Source: Abelmoschus esculentus (Eukaryota > Streptophyta > Magnoliopsida > Malvales > Malvaceae). From it: a stretch of DNA of 64,000 nucleotides. The stretch spans positions 6,249,501-6,313,500 of the forward strand of contig JAUCBN010000055.1 of assembly GCA_035048815.1 (NCBI GenBank), in the 5' to 3' direction. The notes beneath the pieces are model-generated. The model was not told the DNA's origin. It worked only from the letters and a program-made list of their open reading frames with translations, and searched no databases. Below, in pieces: positions 1 to 12,429 of the stretch. Every line of letters begins with the position of its first letter. Position 1 is the first letter of the stretch. The position numbers and the translations under genes are program-made.

Positions 1-699
1 TTTGGGATGTTAATCTTTTATATAGAAATATAAAAATAGAATAGAATTTATTTAATTCTTTATTTTTATAGAATAGAAATAAATAGAATTAAGAAAATAT
101 TGATTATAATTTAGTAATATAAATAAATAAACAAACAAATAAATAAATATAAAAAGAAAAGAAAAGAAAATTAATTCTTAAATATAGAAATATAAAAAAT
201 AGAATATTATTAAGGGAAAAATAAAATTTATAAAAAATATAATACATAATAGAATTAATTATTTATTTAAAAAAATAATATTTCTTACATAGAAATATAA
301 TATTAATAAAATATGGAATAATATGTAAAATAAAATAAAATAAATAATTTATTTATTTATTAATTTTTTTATTAAATATAGAAATATAATAATAATAGTA
401 TAATAAATAGAAATAATAAAATTTGAATAAATAAATATTTATTTATTTATTTATAATCTTTGTTGTTGTTTGTTTTAATTTGTTTACTATATGTTTAAGC
501 AAGCTACACTGTTATATTTAGAGGATTGATACATTACTAGCCTTGTCGTGGATGAAATGATACTTTTTTAAATTAATATTTATATATTGTTTATTAATTT
601 ATTTTAATTATTTATTTAATTTTAATTCATTAATTTATGATATTGAAGAAACATTTAAACATGATAGAAGCATGATAGCTAGTCCTTTAAACCATCGAG
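1..699. other. AT-rich intergenic DNA, no gene seen
   Basis: The stretch is almost entirely A and T with short runs of taaa/aata and many stop codons in all frames. I see no coding signal, RNA gene or transposon terminus. It is low-complexity flank to the PMD pseudogene that follows. Confidence 0.7.
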
Positions 700-2030
700 T
701 CTTTGAATTTCTTGCATTTGTTGAATTTTACCATGCAACTTTTCTTCGTGGTTACAAGTTAGTACTCAAATTGATTATCGTTCTAATTGAGCGCTAGAGA
801 CCAGAGATCCATACATTCTATATGTCGTATGGTAAATGTATGATCATGTTAGAGAATATAGTTTATCTTATTGGCATCTTTGTCAACGAAAAACCATTGA
901 TAAAGCGTACTTATGGTTCTACTGTTGTCATTTATGAATAATACCTTTAGAAGGTTTTATACAAAAAATAATTTTAAAGGGTCGCGTGTGAAATTAACAT
1001 AGTTGGAGCATGAATTTCAATTGAATGAGTACAATATCAATGAAGAGATTTATCAAGTAAGTCGGATGTATATTATTTAGATGATTTGTGAGATTTTAAT
1101 GCTAGATAAATCTTATAATCTGGTTAGTGTTTGCTATCTTAAATTTCTGAGTACTCCTTGGATAGTTGATTCTGAGTATAGTTGGGGATCTGCTATATTA
1201 ACCCGTTTGTACCGTGAACTTTGCAAAGGTGCTATATTAAAGAAAGGTAAAAAAGTTAGCGGTATCGGTGAATGTTTATTATTATTGCAAGCATGAGCTT
1301 GGCAACGAATCCCTTTCTTTACACCAGTTACACGATCACGTATACAATTTCCGTTATGTTTCAGGTAAATATAATTTTTTTAGTAAATTTTGAGTTTAAT
1401 AAATTGAATGTTTTTATAAAATTTTATCGTTATTTGTTTACAAGTGGTGTGAGGAAAACCACGATGTCAGATTAACGCAAAACAACGTAAGAGTCTATAG
1501 ATCTCTTATTGATTCTTACGGTCAAGATTAGGTATTTAAATTTAAATTTAATTTCGTAAAATATGTTACCCATTTCTATTTTATTTATGTATAGATCTGA
1601 TAATTTATTTTGCAATTTATTTGGAAGGTGTATGATGATAAACATATACTTATCCCCGATTACTTGATGTTTGATGTCATTTTATAGTGTATTGTTACAC
1701 CATTGATCCAATTTTTTACTGTGAAATTTTAATTTACTGATAGAGTATTAAGGTAATTTGGCATTTATCAACCTGTTCCGCAAGTTTCATGTGGTCATTA
1801 ATTTCTACATGCCTATGATGGACGCAGTAGAACAGATACCAATTGGGAAGCCATTCATGTTGATTACATTGTCCTATGGAACGATAGAGTTTCATCATTA
1901 CTTGAACGTCATCCACTAATGCCTAGTGCTTTTATTTTTGAGAGCTTTAAGTACATGATGTGGTATCATCGTGAAGGAAAACCGTTCTTAACAACTTCAT
2001 CTGGACAAGAAGAATACCTAAGGTATAAAA
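700..2030 (+). pseudogene. Plant mobile domain (PMD, MAIN-like) pseudogene
   Basis: Frame-by-frame reading gives consecutive blocks of a plant mobile domain (the 'aminotransferase-like' domain of MAIN/MAIL proteins, also carried by some transposons). A block near 790-910 reads as IER-stop-RPEIHTFYMSYGK, where the family has ERWRPETHTF, so the stop replaces Trp. A block at 1165-1235 contains YSWGSAILTRLYRELCKG. A block at 1290-1365 contains AWQRIPFF after a stop. A block at 1735-1925 contains TDRVLR followed by a stop, then DYIVLWNDR. Stops and frame changes separate every block, so it is a dead gene or dead transposon passenger. It faces the MULE transposase at 2395-4245. The 5' end is not resolved. 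Confidence 0.65.
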
Positions 2031-2394
2031 AAATATGATGGGAAAGGTAAATCTCGATTCAATAAAGTAAACACATCTAGTTGCAATATTTGGAGTAGAA
2101 ATCTAGATGATTGGCCAACTAAATGAGAGCTAGATATGAGCAGAGTGATAGCTACAAATATTTGAGAAAAAGAAGCACCTCCTATAGTTACAAAATCAAA
2201 ACCGACATTAAACTACTCACATAATCCAGTGTTTGCTGATACAACATTATACAGACCTAAATTTATCCAACCATAGTAACATGGTTTTGTCTTTGATGAT
2301 AAAATTGATTTTCAAGAGATCATAATCTCTTGAATTCACCAGATATTATGGTAGTACTAATGGATATGTTCACGAAACCGTCTCTCTGTACCAT
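2031..2394. other. Spacer between PMD and MULE remnants
   Basis: This holds the tail of the PMD remnant and the region downstream of the MULE C-terminus. It is AT-rich and I recognise nothing further in it. The two remnants converge here. Confidence 0.5.
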
Positions 2395-4245
2395 TGTCAC
2401 CTAAATTTAGCCAACATGTAGTACGTCTCTTTCACTAAGATAGATATTGGAAGATGACGTGAGCCTTTTAGCACTCGATTGATGCATTCCACAAGGTTGG
2501 TTTACATCTGCTCATATATTCTACCACCTTCATCATAAGATTGAGTCAATTTTTCACGTTCAATATTGTTGGCCCAACTCCAAATATGCTCATCATACTT
2601 CTTCAAATTCTCCATTTTACTCTCAAAATTGGATTGTGTTAGTATGTATCATGTTCTTTAAAAAATAAAATATTAAACTAAAAGTATGTATTTAAAAGAT
2701 AAAATAATTTACTTTAAAATAACACTTACTCATACTTAAAATTTCATTACGTAGGTACTATTTTTGAACTACTCGAAGTTGTTCTCCTCAATATGATGAA
2801 CACAATATGTGGGGTATGCGTGTGGAGGTGTACAACGACTTTTAGGTCGATTAATTGTTGTTTTAATATCGGTACCTCGATTAAATATAATACAAACCCA
2901 TCTTCTCGTATGAAACGGTCACGTACATTCGTTAGAAAAAAATTCTAAGCTTTCGTCGTCTCCCACTCTAAAATTACGAATGCAATTAAGAACACATTAT
3001 TCTCACCATCTTGCACGATAACAATCAACAAAACATGAGAGTATCGACCATACAACCCGGTACCATCAACTTGTATCATAGGCTTACAGTAAGGAAATCC
3101 TTTAATACAAGGCTTGAATGCCCAAAATAATCGATGGAAAAATTTATACCCTGCAAAAAATTAACCTTGTTGGTCATAAGCATCCTTTGTTTAATACCTG
3201 ACTATGGTGCCTAGGATAAAATGTGTCATCGCTAGTAATAACACATGCAACTCATTATACGAATTATCGTAATCACCATAGGTCAAGTTCATTATCTTAT
3301 CCCTTGCACACCACCCTTTCTTGTATTTGATTCGGTATCCAAATTGCTGCGCGATATTTGCTTGAATTGTGGAATCTAGAACCCTTGAATTAGCTTCAAC
3401 TAGTTGCCTCACATAATGACTAATAATAATTGAGTCTAATTTTTGATGTTCCTACTCGATGAATGTTAGTAAACAAGTGTGATCTCCATTGTATTTAGTG
3501 ATCTCTCAATGATTGGACCACTTAAGCTTCGAAATTCTAATCTTCCACTTGCACTCTTCTCCATAATTGACACATTTTCAAAGAAAGTTTTAGAACTGGA
3601 TTCAAGAACCACGTATTCGACATGATTCTTGATATAATACTCTTTTATTGCCAAGGTTGGTTCATCCTACTCATAAAATTGAAGACCATTGGATAGTTCA
3701 CTAGACTGACTAGATGTTAATAAATGCATATTCGATTATTGAGATGCTCTCATCGCATCAAAATCCACTGACCCCATGTGAGAAGGGGGGTCATAGAAGG
3801 TAATATCAGTTTCGATTGAAATAAACTCTCCAATAGAAAAATTAGGAGCTTCCCCTACATCTTCTAGAAACAAATTTGGATCATCAACATCTTTATCTTT
3901 AATGGAATCGTCAAGTGTTTCTCCTCATCGACCTCTTAGGTTTTTTAAATCAACACTTGAACTCAGATCTACAATAGGAACGAATGTTGAACCACTTGCC
4001 AACATTGCGACAAAACTGCCTCCGGGGATATCCATATCACACTTGTAAACTATGGCAATAGAGTCTCCAATAACATTTCTAGATGGGTCATGTACATCTA
4101 CAAATAGTTCAACATATCGAATATCTATAGATTCATGTTCTGCAATCCTCATCTGAACATAATCATCTTGCAGATTGATTGTAGAATATCTCACTGAATT
4201 TTCGCATGTTAACCATCGATAACGCAAACATTGATTTTTCCCCAA
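2395..4245 (-). pseudogene. Mutator-like (MULE/MuDR) transposase pseudogene
   Basis: On the minus strand, order-preserving blocks of a plant MuDR-type transposase run from right to left. The N-terminal part is at 3925-4245 (start MGKNQ). Next is the MuDR DNA-binding region at 3466-3654 (AIKEYYIKNHVEYVVLESS) and its continuation at 3191-3420 (QFGYRIKYKKGWCARDK, then YNELHVLLLAM). The DDE-core start near 3058-3075 contains VDGTGLYG, with the first catalytic Asp visible. A YCVHHI block lies near 2800. The C-terminal block at 2395-2610 has ECINRVLKGSRHLPISILVKE, the conserved region after the catalytic Glu. Frames change between blocks and there is an in-frame stop just before TNLVECINR. No SWIM zinc finger was found. 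The element is inactive; its terminal inverted repeats were not located. Confidence 0.75.
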
Positions 4246-5737
4246 TTTTATGTGATATTTTTACAATCATTTGTCGAAACGTGATTTATTTTTCAAATAT
4301 TATCTTAGTAGTATTTTCTATATTCAAATACAATTCCAGCATCATTTTCCACCTTTTGTTCATTATAATAGACAATCATCACAAATCTATTTTTGCTCAT
4401 TTTATCTATTAAGAAAACAAAAAAAATCTTAACCAAATCAACTAAATCAAAAACATAATTTTAAATAAAATATAAAATCTAGATGGAATTCATACATAAA
4501 ATTATCATTAGAGTAAATAAAAATTAATAAAAAATGAAAAATTATATACCAAACATTATAAATTAAATTAAAGACATAATATAATAAAAAACTTACAAAA
4601 TTTCTTCAACTTGCTAAACTCAAAATCTATCTCTTCTTCTACTACCTCAAGTTTCTACTTCACTCAAAAATATTTTACTGTTATTCTACCTTCAATATAC
4701 AATTTATAGACTCTGTTTAATAAAAAATGCCTACTATAAGAGCAACCATCATAAGAAAATTATTTTTAACATATCAATAGAAAAATTAGGTACATGATTC
4801 CCCTTACTCTATTAAGTTTTGCATGAAAAATGCATGTAAAGCTGTCAACTTAGGCCTGCATGCAATCTGCTACCCTAAAACTACTATTCAAAGTCGGACT
4901 CACTTTGTAGCCGACTTTGAGTAGTTGCCATCGAAATGTTGAAGTCAGATCCAAGTACTGTCGACTTCACTTGCATCGTAGAAAGTGCAATATTGTTGGA
5001 AATAATTTTCCATTTGCACTATATTGGAAGATTTTTTTTATAAACAATATTAATGGGGTTTTATCGGTCTTTTTGGCCCAAAATAAAATGTTAGGATATT
5101 TTTTTTGACTTTATGTCTTTATAATCTAAAGTTTAAATTTAGAATTTATGATCTATAGTTTAAAATTTTGGTTTAAAAAATAACTTTCAGATTTTAAAGT
5201 TAAAACATGCATGATTGTTTAAAATTTTAGTTACAATATATCGAATAGGGATGTGATCAACTTATATAGTGTAAAACTAATTTAGTTTACATTAATCCAT
5301 GTTTATTAGATGAGTAAAATAGATGGATGATTAATATTAGAAAATGTGAAGATTATCACTTGAAAAGTAAGAAAACATTCTTATCCATTTATTATCATCA
5401 TATAGTAATCTAAAATTAATGTAAAACTAAATTAATTTTAATCCATATAAATTGATATATCCTTATAAATAATAGCCATTATATAATGTCTTTAAAATTG
5501 TAATCAAATTATATAATTAAACTTCATAGATAATCTCGGTCAAAATTTCAAATATTTAAAATTAAATTATCTAATTCACATTTATTTGTGTGCATTTTAA
5601 ATCAACTGCACATGCTAAATCTAAAATTCAAATCTATATAAAATTCATAAAAAAGTCAAATAAGGTTGAATGTAAATACATAATTTTTACATCTTTGTTA
5701 AACCCTAGTTGCCTCATTTTTTTCTTTAGCCATTTAT
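4246..5737. other. AT-rich intergenic DNA with a short palindrome
   Basis: No coding region is supported. A clear hairpin lies at about 4890-4921: caaagtcgg, a 13-base loop, then ccgactttg. A looser gaagtcag/gtcgacttc pair follows at about 4940-4970. They may be subterminal repeats of the neighbouring MULE, but the true TIRs are not visible. The rest is AT-rich filler up to the D element. Confidence 0.5.
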
Positions 5738-6052
5738 TGTCATAGGTTGTGGGGAGATCAGTCCACCATTGCAATGCAGAACCATAATAACCAAACCAGT
5801 GAGCTGGAAAAGAATGCTGACATAGAAGGAAGTGTGAACTTGGAGGCCGATTTGCATGGAAGGCATAGAAGCGGGAGGGAAAGAGGAACTTCAACAAATC
5901 TAACAGATTTTGTTTGTTACTGAACGCAAAAAAACTATAAATAAGAAGAGAATGTAATAGCTGAGGTAGGAAAAATATATACAAAAAAACTCAATTCTTC
6001 CTCCCCAATTATCTTCTTCCTTGTTACCAACCTTTCCAAAAGCCACATAATA
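5738..6052 (+). repeat. 5' LTR of element D
   Basis: About 315 bp, starting tgtcatagg and ending near acataata; it aligns along its whole length with 52431-52743. The shared core includes gtgagctg, gaaggaagtgtgaacttgga and ggagggaaag. A TATA-like ctataaataagaaga lies at about 5935-5949, so transcription would start shortly after. No standard primer-binding site is recognisable directly downstream, probably because of decay. Confidence 0.7.
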
Positions 6053-6074
6053 ATTTATTGCTTTCATTGCCTTC

Positions 6075-6684
6075 ATGGTGAACAATGCAAATACTATCAA
6101 GGCTCTTCAAGATATCGCCATTCGTCATGATTAGCAATTGAATGACCTCCAGCGCCATGCAAAAAATAAGCCTGTTGGAATGATACCACGACCACTTCTT
6201 TGAAGGAGCTAACACGAGTAGTGATAGATCTTATTTCTGCCTTGATTGGATCATCATCCTCAGTTATTCTAGGAGATGAGGCAACTTCCAAATTTCGCAA
6301 CAAGGCCAAAATTCGAGGGAAAGTTAGGGATTCCTTTCCATTTGCTGCACACCCAATGCAAGTTGGAGTTACGTAAATTTTCTACTCGTACTCTAGGATC
6401 TAAACTGACCCCTGTTTTACCCATACCATCTCCGTATACTATTGCGCCATCAAGTTTGCAAGGTAGGACACCTAATATTGAATGCCCACTTTTTCCTTCT
6501 CCTCTTTCGATGCATCAAATTTCTGTTGCGGAGGCTCAGGTGCGACACGAAAAAGGATTATGCTATTACTGTGATGAGAAATTTATTCTGGGCATAAATG
6601 TAAGGATCCTCAAATGTTTTTATTGGATGAAGAGGATTCCGATACTAATCACAACAGTTAGGTTGAGATCCAACTTATTAAGTT
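6075..6684 (+). pseudogene. Truncated gag of element D
   Basis: An ATG at 6075 lies about 20 bases after the LTR and opens a gag-like reading broken by stops. The 3' part (6276-6600 region) ends in a cysteine-knuckle-like segment, RHEKGLCYYCDEKFILG. This resembles the 'KGLCFxCDEKFxPGH' motif that closes gag in many plant gypsy elements, followed by an acidic stretch. The first two cysteines of the knuckle are present. The gene is cut at about 6684 by an LTR-like fragment, and the matching pol is missing except for the integrase tail at 51800-52300. Confidence 0.55.
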
Positions 6685-6687
6685 GAT

Positions 6688-7176
6688 CAAATAATGAATT
6701 TGACCAAGAGGGGGGTGAATTAGCAATTAAAATTTTGCTGCGAAGATTTGGTAGAAATTGGAAAAATTTGAGACACAAGATTTATAGTGGTTCAAGCTTC
6801 AAAACAAACTCTACATCCACTACCTTTGCTCCCACTAAGGATTTTCTGACCAATTCACTATGAATTCAACCTTTTTCTAGGTTCAAGGGCTAACCTTTAC
6901 AACAAATCAATTTTCTACCCAAAATTGACTTTAACCTCACAAGAGATTACAAGAGATAAGAAATAGGCAATTTGGTTTCTCTCAAAAGAATAATATTCCC
7001 CAATTAAAGAATAACACTACCCAAACTCAATTGCAAATAAATGAATTGAAATATAAGAGTTGGGAGACAAAGATTTTACAATGAAGTGCTTGGAGTTAGA
7101 TTGGATTGCTTGAGGTTCAATAGTTGTTAATGCTGCTTGAAATGCTTCATTTTATAACTTCTCAATGATTTCTAGC
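6688..7176 (-). repeat. Copia (SIRE-like) LTR fragment
   Basis: The segment has the hallmarks of a widespread plant copia LTR: gaccaagaggggggtgaatt near its left end, then atttatagtggttcaagc and ctctacatccactacc. No coding sequence is present. It is cut on the right by the LTR of element B at 7177. Orientation is inferred from the matching remnant at 60094-60155, where an inverted primer-binding-site-like sequence precedes a similar start. Confidence 0.35.
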
Positions 7177-8515
7177 TGTTGCGTGTTTTAAGTGCTTCGC
7201 AATTATACAAGTGTACACATTCAAGTTATAGTATAAAAAGTTATCGTCTCCACAGGGATTGGATGCGCCTTCTAGAATCTAATTTCTTGCACTGTAATGA
7301 AAGACACAATTGTTTAGAGAATTGATTTTAAATAAAATTTAAATGACAAAATAAACAAGTAAATGAATTGAGATAATCAACAAGAGAGATGAGGTTGGGT
7401 TATCCTGAATTATGGAATGATGGTCGAGTGAATTCTTCTTCGTAAGTGGGTGCTCGCACCACTCAATTGTTCCGGCAATTGGGCTTAGCCGGATTGCCTA
7501 GTCAGTTCATCCGAATGCTTGGGCAGTTACGACTAAGGGAATTGCTCGGGCAAGTTGAGCAACTATCCTTAAGGTTCGGCAAAACGTTCTTCAGTGCTCG
7601 CCGTTATCCCTAACTTGAGACGTTGTTAATTGCACAACTCGTGATGATACATCCCTGCGTTAATCAAGACTGTACAACAACTTTCTTGCACTTCTTTTAG
7701 CGTTGAAATCCTGCACTTATCCCTAATCTGGATTAGTTCTCTCGCACTTGGATCGAACAATACCTAATCATTTCGTGAATCCAATTCTCTCGAATATGGA
7801 TAAATGAATCATTTATCAAGATCCTTTCCCAATTCTCTCGCAAACCAAGTTAACACCAAGAATACGTAAATCTTAATTAAGAACACACCACAAACTTAGA
7901 TAAAATTTAAATTAAATCAATCCATAAAATAGAATAACCCAAGCCAAATTAAAGTTAGTTCATGGCTGGGAAAAAGTATCCAACAAACATTCCTCTCATC
8001 ACTCAAATGAACCAAAAGAAATAAAGATGAAAAGGATGATGGCCATGAGCTTCCTCTTTCAATCTATCGATCAGCTCTCTCGATCCAGCCTCTTCCTTTG
8101 TTGTAGATGGCATGCTCCTTATATGGAGTTGAATTGGTCAAAATGGATGATAGAATAAAATAGAGATGAAAATAATCAATAAATAATATATACGTTTCTT
8201 ATTTTATTCATATCATATGTGTCCTTCTTTGCTTCAATCATCCAATCTTTCAATATTTCCCATCATTGACCTTATCTTTCATTGTTTCTTTCCATTTGAT
8301 AGCTCCTAATCAAGGAATATGTCCTGCAAACATAGAAACAAACCTCATCAGTGTCTTTTTCCACAAAAATCAAACCGATCTCAAGAATAAAGTGACAACC
8401 AAGTAAATCAAATTAAAATGCATGAAAATGATGAAATGATTCTAATTATGTGCTTAAGTATAGCAATAAACAAGAGTAAAGGGGGTAAATAAATAGCACA
8501 ATTTAACACCTAACA
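7177..8515 (-). repeat. 3' LTR of element B
   Basis: 1339 bp, with plus-strand ends tgttgcg and cctaaca. It aligns with 51309-51799 over its first ~490 bp (gttatcgtctccacag, gtcgagtgaattcttcttc, gtgggtgctcgcaccactc). The polypurine tract lies directly to its right, which sets the orientation as minus. It contains a TTGCC/GGCAA-type palindrome near 7465-7478, like the internal region of B. Confidence 0.8.
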
Positions 8516-8815
8516 CACCCCAAACTCGAGTTATTGTTTGTCCTCAAGCAACGCAAACCTAACAATTAATTGTCAAGGCATTCAATCTTCAAAGACATGC
8601 TTCAAAACTTAACTTTCAACCTCAGAACCGGGGCACAAAGTATGATCACCTTTTAATTTTTTCGAAAAACAAAGAAATTTTCCAAGATCAAACTATAATG
8701 CTCGTGACCAAGTATGTGCTAAGTTGCGCCCAAGTTAATTTTCAAGAATCCAAGTGAACATTAGGTTTAAACAATTAATTGCTTGGGCATATCTAACAAT
8801 CCAAATTTTACCCTA
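8516..8815 (-). other. Element B: polypurine tract and start of 3' spacer
   Basis: Directly next to the LTR, the minus strand reads gagtttggggtg at 8516-8527, a polypurine tract like that of element A. It is preceded by gaggacaaacaata, the same context as in A. The remaining bases are non-coding spacer. The spacer is interrupted at about 8815 by element F and resumes at 47480, just before a second polypurine tract at about 47511-47524. Confidence 0.65.
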
Positions 8816-10258
8816 CTTCAACAAACCCTAATCTTAAGATCCTTAATTTAAAAAAACCCTAAATTTTGGGCATTTTGTACGTGGAAACCCTAATTTTGGA
8901 AATTAAGAATTTAATTGAAATCTATGATCAAATGTTTAAAATTGGAAGTTTTGTGACATTTTGTGAAGAGGGCTAAGCTTAAGGGTCGTCGTGAAACCTT
9001 TACTTTTTCTAATGATCACATGTGTAATTAACTTGTTTATTTGGATATTTTAAAACCCTTCTATCATCTTTCGGGAGGTTACTTCTTTTTCTGAAATAAA
9101 TTATGCAGCCATTATTTCTTCTCTCTTTTTTTTCTCCTACCACTTTCGATTAATCTCCAATTTTTTTTCTTTTTTCGATTGAGACCTGATCACCCCCATT
9201 CTTCGTAAATGTCTTGCACGACCGTTATCACATTGATCGTCACCGGTTTACGAACAAACCCTAACGACCAAATATTTCATGTCACACTCTGTTTGTGAGA
9301 GAAGGATGAGAAACCATTTGAATATTGTTTTATGACACCATCTTTACCACCTCCTTCTACCGATTTGAGTGTTGGTAAGTTAACAAACTCTGTTTTCTTT
9401 GTTTTTGATGTTCTGATTGAATTTTGAGCAAGTGTGTTCAAGACCTACGTTGTTGTTGTTTTGTGACCTTGGTAACACTTTCACCATCAAGTAAAGGTTT
9501 TGTGAACCTAAATTGTAGTTGTAGCAAGGTGTAATAAGTGGGTTAAACTTATATACGTGGCTGTTTGGAATTCTAAATCCATGTATTTAGTGGAGCCTAA
9601 ATTCATGGTTTGTATGGCTTATGTGGGGCCTATCATGCTGGCAATCTGGAAGAAAAGTTGTGTGTTATTGGTGAGCCAATGTGTTATAAAGATTAAGAAT
9701 ATCAATTTAAGTAGAGTACAATTGTGAACTTGTGCACAATGGTAAACCAAACCAGTTTAGATCCATAAAAATAAATTAGTTGGCTTGTGAAATCAAAACG
9801 TTGATTAATAAATTGAATCGAATAAATGAAGTGAACTAATTTATAAATATTGTTGTTTTAAAATAAGATTGATTATTAGAACCACTTGTAGGTTTTGACT
9901 CTGCTAGACCAGGACCTAGCTCAGAGCGTGGAAAATGTCCGTGTCAATGTTAGTACATGTGCCACGAGAGGTGTGTTATCTTATTGTGCTAAATTTTATG
10001 TGTACTGTGCTTACCTGTTTACTGAGACTCAGTGATATATTGACATGCTATGTGATACTGTGAACCTTGTGTTACATTGTGAGATTGTGATCAGGTTTGC
10101 TGAACTGTGTGATTCGTATACTATACGGATATATGTGATGAGACATCTGAGATCATTGGTATTGATTGCATAGCATGTGCATGTGGTGGATTTGTATGGA
10201 GGAAGGTGGTTTTACCACACAGCGTTTTTGGTGAAATAAGGGGTGAGGGGGAAACTAC
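8815..10258 (+). repeat. Tekay-like LTR F, left part
   Basis: This is non-coding LTR body with cctaaattttgggcatt and gggctaagcttaagg. It is broken at 10258 by solo LTR E and resumes at 11643. The 5' boundary is not sharply visible and is placed at about 8.8 kb where resemblance to the B spacer ends. With E removed the LTR would be roughly 2 kb, normal for the Tekay/Del lineage. Confidence 0.45.
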
Positions 10259-11637
10259 TGATAAGTCCTCAAAAGACTATCACTTTTATACCTTTCATGG
10301 ACAGCAATTACTTAATCTACACCTATTTGGACTAATGCATAAGCCTAATGTGTGATACATGGATGTTTTACCTTCATGACAAATAAGGATGATATTTATA
10401 GAAAATATAAGCTTTAATGCATCTTTGTGCATTTGCAGGTAAACTTGGACCCTGATCGAACCAGCCACAGATGGGAGCTTTTACTGATGGAAGCTAAGCA
10501 GACTCAAAGTCAAACCTCCGCCGGGGCAGCAGATGCATCCTACCGAGGCGGGGAATTTCTTAATACCAAAAGTCAAAGTGGTGATCGATTTGAAGAGCAT
10601 AAAAAGCTGCATTTTTCTAGACACTTTTCATAGAAATTGGAGTTCGAGAAGATGGTGTAAAGATGGAAAGAACCAAATTAAAGAGATTCACATTTTCAAG
10701 GAAGGAAACATCCAAACTTACTAAACTTCTTCTCCAAGGCTAATGTTGCTCTAATTTTAGCCTATATAAAGGATGTATTGTCCAAGAGAAGAAGGGAGAC
10801 GAGAGTTCACAATAGACTTTAGAGATTTCTTTGTTTTTCATCATGTTCTAAATTCTCTTAGGGTTTAGGTGAAAGTTGTCGAGTATTTGTGAGAGGACAT
10901 TATACTTTGTTTTCTTTTTTCATGCAATAAAATATTAAGGTTTGCTTATTCTTTGCCATTCATTGTTCTTGCATTAAAGCTCAGGAGAGAAGTTTGTGAG
11001 AGATTTATTTATCTAATATCGGGAGAGTTAGATTCAAGAAAGGAATAAGTACGGTATTTTTCTAGCTGGAAAAATACTAATTCGGCTTAGAGATAGGTTA
11101 GAGTTTCAGCGGCTAAAAGAAGTGTGAGATTGGTTGGTGGTTATAGTTGATTACGCCGGGAGGTATCATCAAGGACTAGTCATCAACAATACTTCGACTT
11201 AGGGATAAGCGGGGTCATCCGAGGACACTTTGCCGAACCTTGAATAAGTCCACTCAAGAGCAAGGGATTGCCGTGGCGGACGTACCCTTCACTTTCGAGG
11301 CAGTAGAACTGCAGCACTGTCGAGGCAGTGTAGTGTAGTTGCATTAGACAAAAACAAGTCAATTGAATCCACAATACAACATAACTAGATCCTGCCCATT
11401 CTCTCAATCTGATTTTATTTCCATTCTTTGTTTTCTTTCTATTATTCAAGTTGTTTTAATTTAATTCAGAACAACCAAATTAATCTGTTTTTACTTTATT
11501 TCTTTTGCAGAGCGAGAAGAGCAAAGGAAACATATTAAGTATACCAATCCCTATGGAGACGATACTCGATATTCATCACTTTATTACTTGCGACGTGTTC
11601 ACTTGCACAAATTGCGCAACCTTTTTTACACGCAATA
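10259..11637 (+). mobile_element. Solo LTR E, Athila-like
   Basis: 1379 bp, starting tgataagtcc and ending acacgcaata, flanked on both sides by actac (10254-10258 and 11638-11642), a perfect 5-bp TSD. Its layout matches the LTRs of A and C: a tgataagt start, TATA box cctatataaa at 10761-10770, aataaa at 10926-10931, then cgggaggtatcatcaagg, cgagacgata-type and acttgcgacgtg blocks near the end. No internal region is present, so this is a solo LTR left by LTR-LTR recombination. It comes from a family related to, but distinct from, A. Confidence 0.85.
10761..10770 (+). promoter_or_regulatory. TATA box of solo LTR E
   Basis: The sequence cctatataaa sits at the same relative place as the TATA boxes of the A, C and K LTRs, about 160 bp before an aataaa signal. 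A solo LTR can still act as a promoter for flanking DNA. Confidence 0.5.
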
Positions 11638-11642
11638 ACTAC

Positions 11643-12178
11643 CTCCACAACGATCGGTTGGTTTAGCCACCACTATATTTGGCGTTCGAGTATAGGACTG
11701 CATTCTCTGTGACATCGTATTCATCATTCAATGTGTTTATTTACTGCGAATATATATGTTATGATTGTGATTGTGAACTGAGTGATTTTGTGATTTATGA
11801 ATGCACTTTAGAGACACACTGAGCTTTATAGCTCATTCTTTTAGTTTAACTTTTCAGATACCCGATCCTAGGAGTTGGTACTCGTAGCTCTCAACTGGAC
11901 AACGATTTTCTTATTATTTTTCAGTATGGTTATCTATATGTATTTTACTTTAGTTATTTTTTTGAAATTTTTAGGGATTGAGATCTATTTTTAAATTTCA
12001 TACATCTAATCGGTTATTCAATTTATATTTTTATTTAGAAGATTTATTTTTAACTTTTTTTTATCATTAGATTTATAAAATTGATTTTGAAATTACTTTT
12101 TGCACTTACTTGACGATAAAGTTTTTAAAATATCAATTTTAACCTATCGTACACATTAAGTTAAAATTAGGGGTTACA
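11643..12178 (+). repeat. Tekay-like LTR F, right part
   Basis: This continues LTR F after solo LTR E. It shows the usual 3' portion of Tekay/Del LTRs: a cactgagctttatagctca block near 11818, then the cag and gttggtactc region, ending ggggttaca at 12178 just before the primer-binding site. No coding sequence is present. Confidence 0.6.
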
Positions 12179-12182
12179 TTTT

Positions 12183-12195
12183 TGGTATCAGAGCC
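12183..12195 (+). promoter_or_regulatory. Primer-binding site of element F
   Basis: tggtatcagagcc, complementary to the 3' end of plant initiator tRNA-Met, begins four bases after the LTR end at 12178. It fixes the plus orientation of F. The downstream internal region of F is only a short AT-rich leader. Confidence 0.75.
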
Positions 12196-12429
12196 GAGTT
12201 CAACACTTGGACTGTGAGGCCCATAAAAAATGTTTTTATAAATTTAAAAAAATCATGCATGCATTAAATATTTTTGGAATATGAGAAATTTTCAAAAAAA
12301 AATGTTTTAATATGAGATTTTTCATTTGTTTTGTAAATTGAGACTCTTGTACCAAATCTAATTTAGATTATATATTTTTAGTTAAAACTATGTCACTTTC
12401 ACATTTCAAATGTCGTTTTGAAAATTAAT
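12196..12429 (+). other. Leader remnant of element F
   Basis: The leader is AT-rich with no ORF. The rest of F (gag-pol and 3' LTR) is missing, and repeat H follows. The junction is not marked by a recognisable terminus. Confidence 0.4.

Noticed and set aside
5634..5984. 116-codon minus-strand open frame
   Set aside because: It lies antisense across the 5' LTR of element D and has no family resemblance; a chance ORF.
12183..12195. tRNA gene (tggtatcagagcc)
   Set aside because: Only the 13-base primer-site complement is present next to an LTR; no cloverleaf.
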